64,000 nucleotides of DNA from Kappaphycus alvarezii. Taxonomy: Eukaryota; Rhodophyta; Florideophyceae; Gigartinales; Solieriaceae. Where the stretch lies: contig NADL03000579.1 of NCBI GenBank assembly GCA_002205965.3, positions 620,001 to 684,000 of the forward strand, written 5' to 3'. The first letter of the stretch is position 1; each line of letters opens with the position of its first letter. Positions 63,425-64,000 of this stretch are shown here, in pieces. Below the pieces are notes generated by a model that was given only the letters and a program-made list of their open reading frames with translations, was not told where the DNA came from and did not search any database. Both the position numbers and the translations under genes were made by a program.

Positions 63425-64000
63425 TTTCCTACAGTGCGAGCAATTTTAAAGAATGTCCAGACTGGTCACTTGGATTATCGTTGCAACAAGAACATTACCA
63501 AATGATAACTGTAGTACAGTAGTGCAATATGGAAATGTTATCTACACTGATCATACAGGCGCAGCATTACTGCTATATATACATGTTGAAAGAGACGGAC
63601 ATTCTGTATGACCAAAAAGACGGTATTATATATCTTAACAACAGCATCGACAGCTAGTCCTGAAGTGAGTCGATTTTTTTGAAGAATTATCGTCCGCAAA
63701 TTCTTCATACGAAGGTACAAATAGAGAGATGTGACTCCGAAAACTATATTACCCACACCGAACACCTGCTTTGTTTTCCGTACGAATCGCAATACAAACA
63801 ACACTGATTTTATGCAAATAACTTCAAAAGCCGTGTATTTGAAGTGTAGAGCTCTGTGTCGTACAATTTCAGTCACTTTCGTGTATCCCATTGCGAAAGC
63901 AGGGGGTACCATAGACGAAAATAAAGGTTGCGGGCCATTTGAAAGCAGGGTGATCGATTTGGTTCTTTAATATTTGAAAGGTGCGGTTCGGCTATCCCTC
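63425..64000. other. Unassigned; one hydrophobic minus ORF
   Basis: A 124-codon minus frame (63912-63538) is Val/Leu/Phe-rich with possible membrane segments (VICIKSVLFVLRFV; VFGVGNIVFGVTSLYLYL). Not recognised; no supporting context. Confidence 0.25.

Noticed and set aside
1..64000. CRISPR arrays, bacterial operons, Shine-Dalgarno sites or attachment sites
   Set aside because: No regularly spaced repeats. Gene content is wholly eukaryotic retroelements and DNA transposons.

Overview
This window is a eukaryotic, transposon-dominated stretch. I recognise no host housekeeping gene, rRNA or intact tRNA in 64 kb. Nearly all recognisable coding sequence belongs to mobile elements, mostly broken: Ty3/gypsy, two kinds of Ty1/copia, a tyrosine-recombinase (DIRS/PAT-like) retrotransposon, several families of LINEs with a restriction-like endonuclease (RLE), PIF/Harbinger-type DNA transposons, MITEs and a tRNA-like SINE fragment. 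The mix (oomycete-like gypsy and copia proteins, RLE LINEs, PAT element, DDE_Tnp_4 transposases, GalEa-like copia) suggests a repeat-rich protist, alga (red alga possible), oomycete or early-diverging fungus. I cannot decide between these from sequence alone.

Layout. 1-3059: fragments of LINE family A on the minus strand (window edge and 2.2-3.1 kb), a LINE-B tail, and a dispersed non-coding repeat (R1) that recurs at 10.1 kb. 3194-9117: a complete-length but mutated Ty3/gypsy chromovirus-like element with 594/593-bp LTRs and a perfect 5-bp target duplication CCATT. 11.6-13.75 kb: a relic PIF/Harbinger element with converging transposase and Myb-like genes. 14-17.1 kb: a gypsy fragment (minus), a tRNA-like SINE head, and two C2H2-finger scraps. 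17.2-21.9 kb: a decayed copia element (A) with a 3' LTR only. 24-26.1 kb: LINE-D, cut off by an AT-rich copia element (B) at 26.1-31.0 kb. Copia-B is bounded by 541-bp inverted, not direct, repeats. 31.0-36.1 kb: three LINE-C copies, one with an open frame of about 960 codons. 36.1-41.8 kb: a mosaic of LINE-A/B/C pieces in both orientations, carrying a recurrent unit of about 70 bp. 42.6-45.75 kb: LINE tails, a MITE and a DDE_Tnp_4 transposase relic. 46.05-51.37 kb: a PAT-like element with split direct repeats (A1-ORFs-B1-A2-B2). 51.4-58.3 kb: AT-rich sequence with only unrecognised small ORFs. 58.3-63.4 kb: a gypsy Gag relic, two LINE-B 3' ends and a partial MITE.

The most informative signals are structural: the copia-B inverted-repeat architecture, the small dispersed unit found at the 5' ends of LINE fragments and once alone inside a LINE with a 4-bp duplication, the split-repeat organisation of the PAT-like element, and the nesting order that lets insertions be dated relative to each other.
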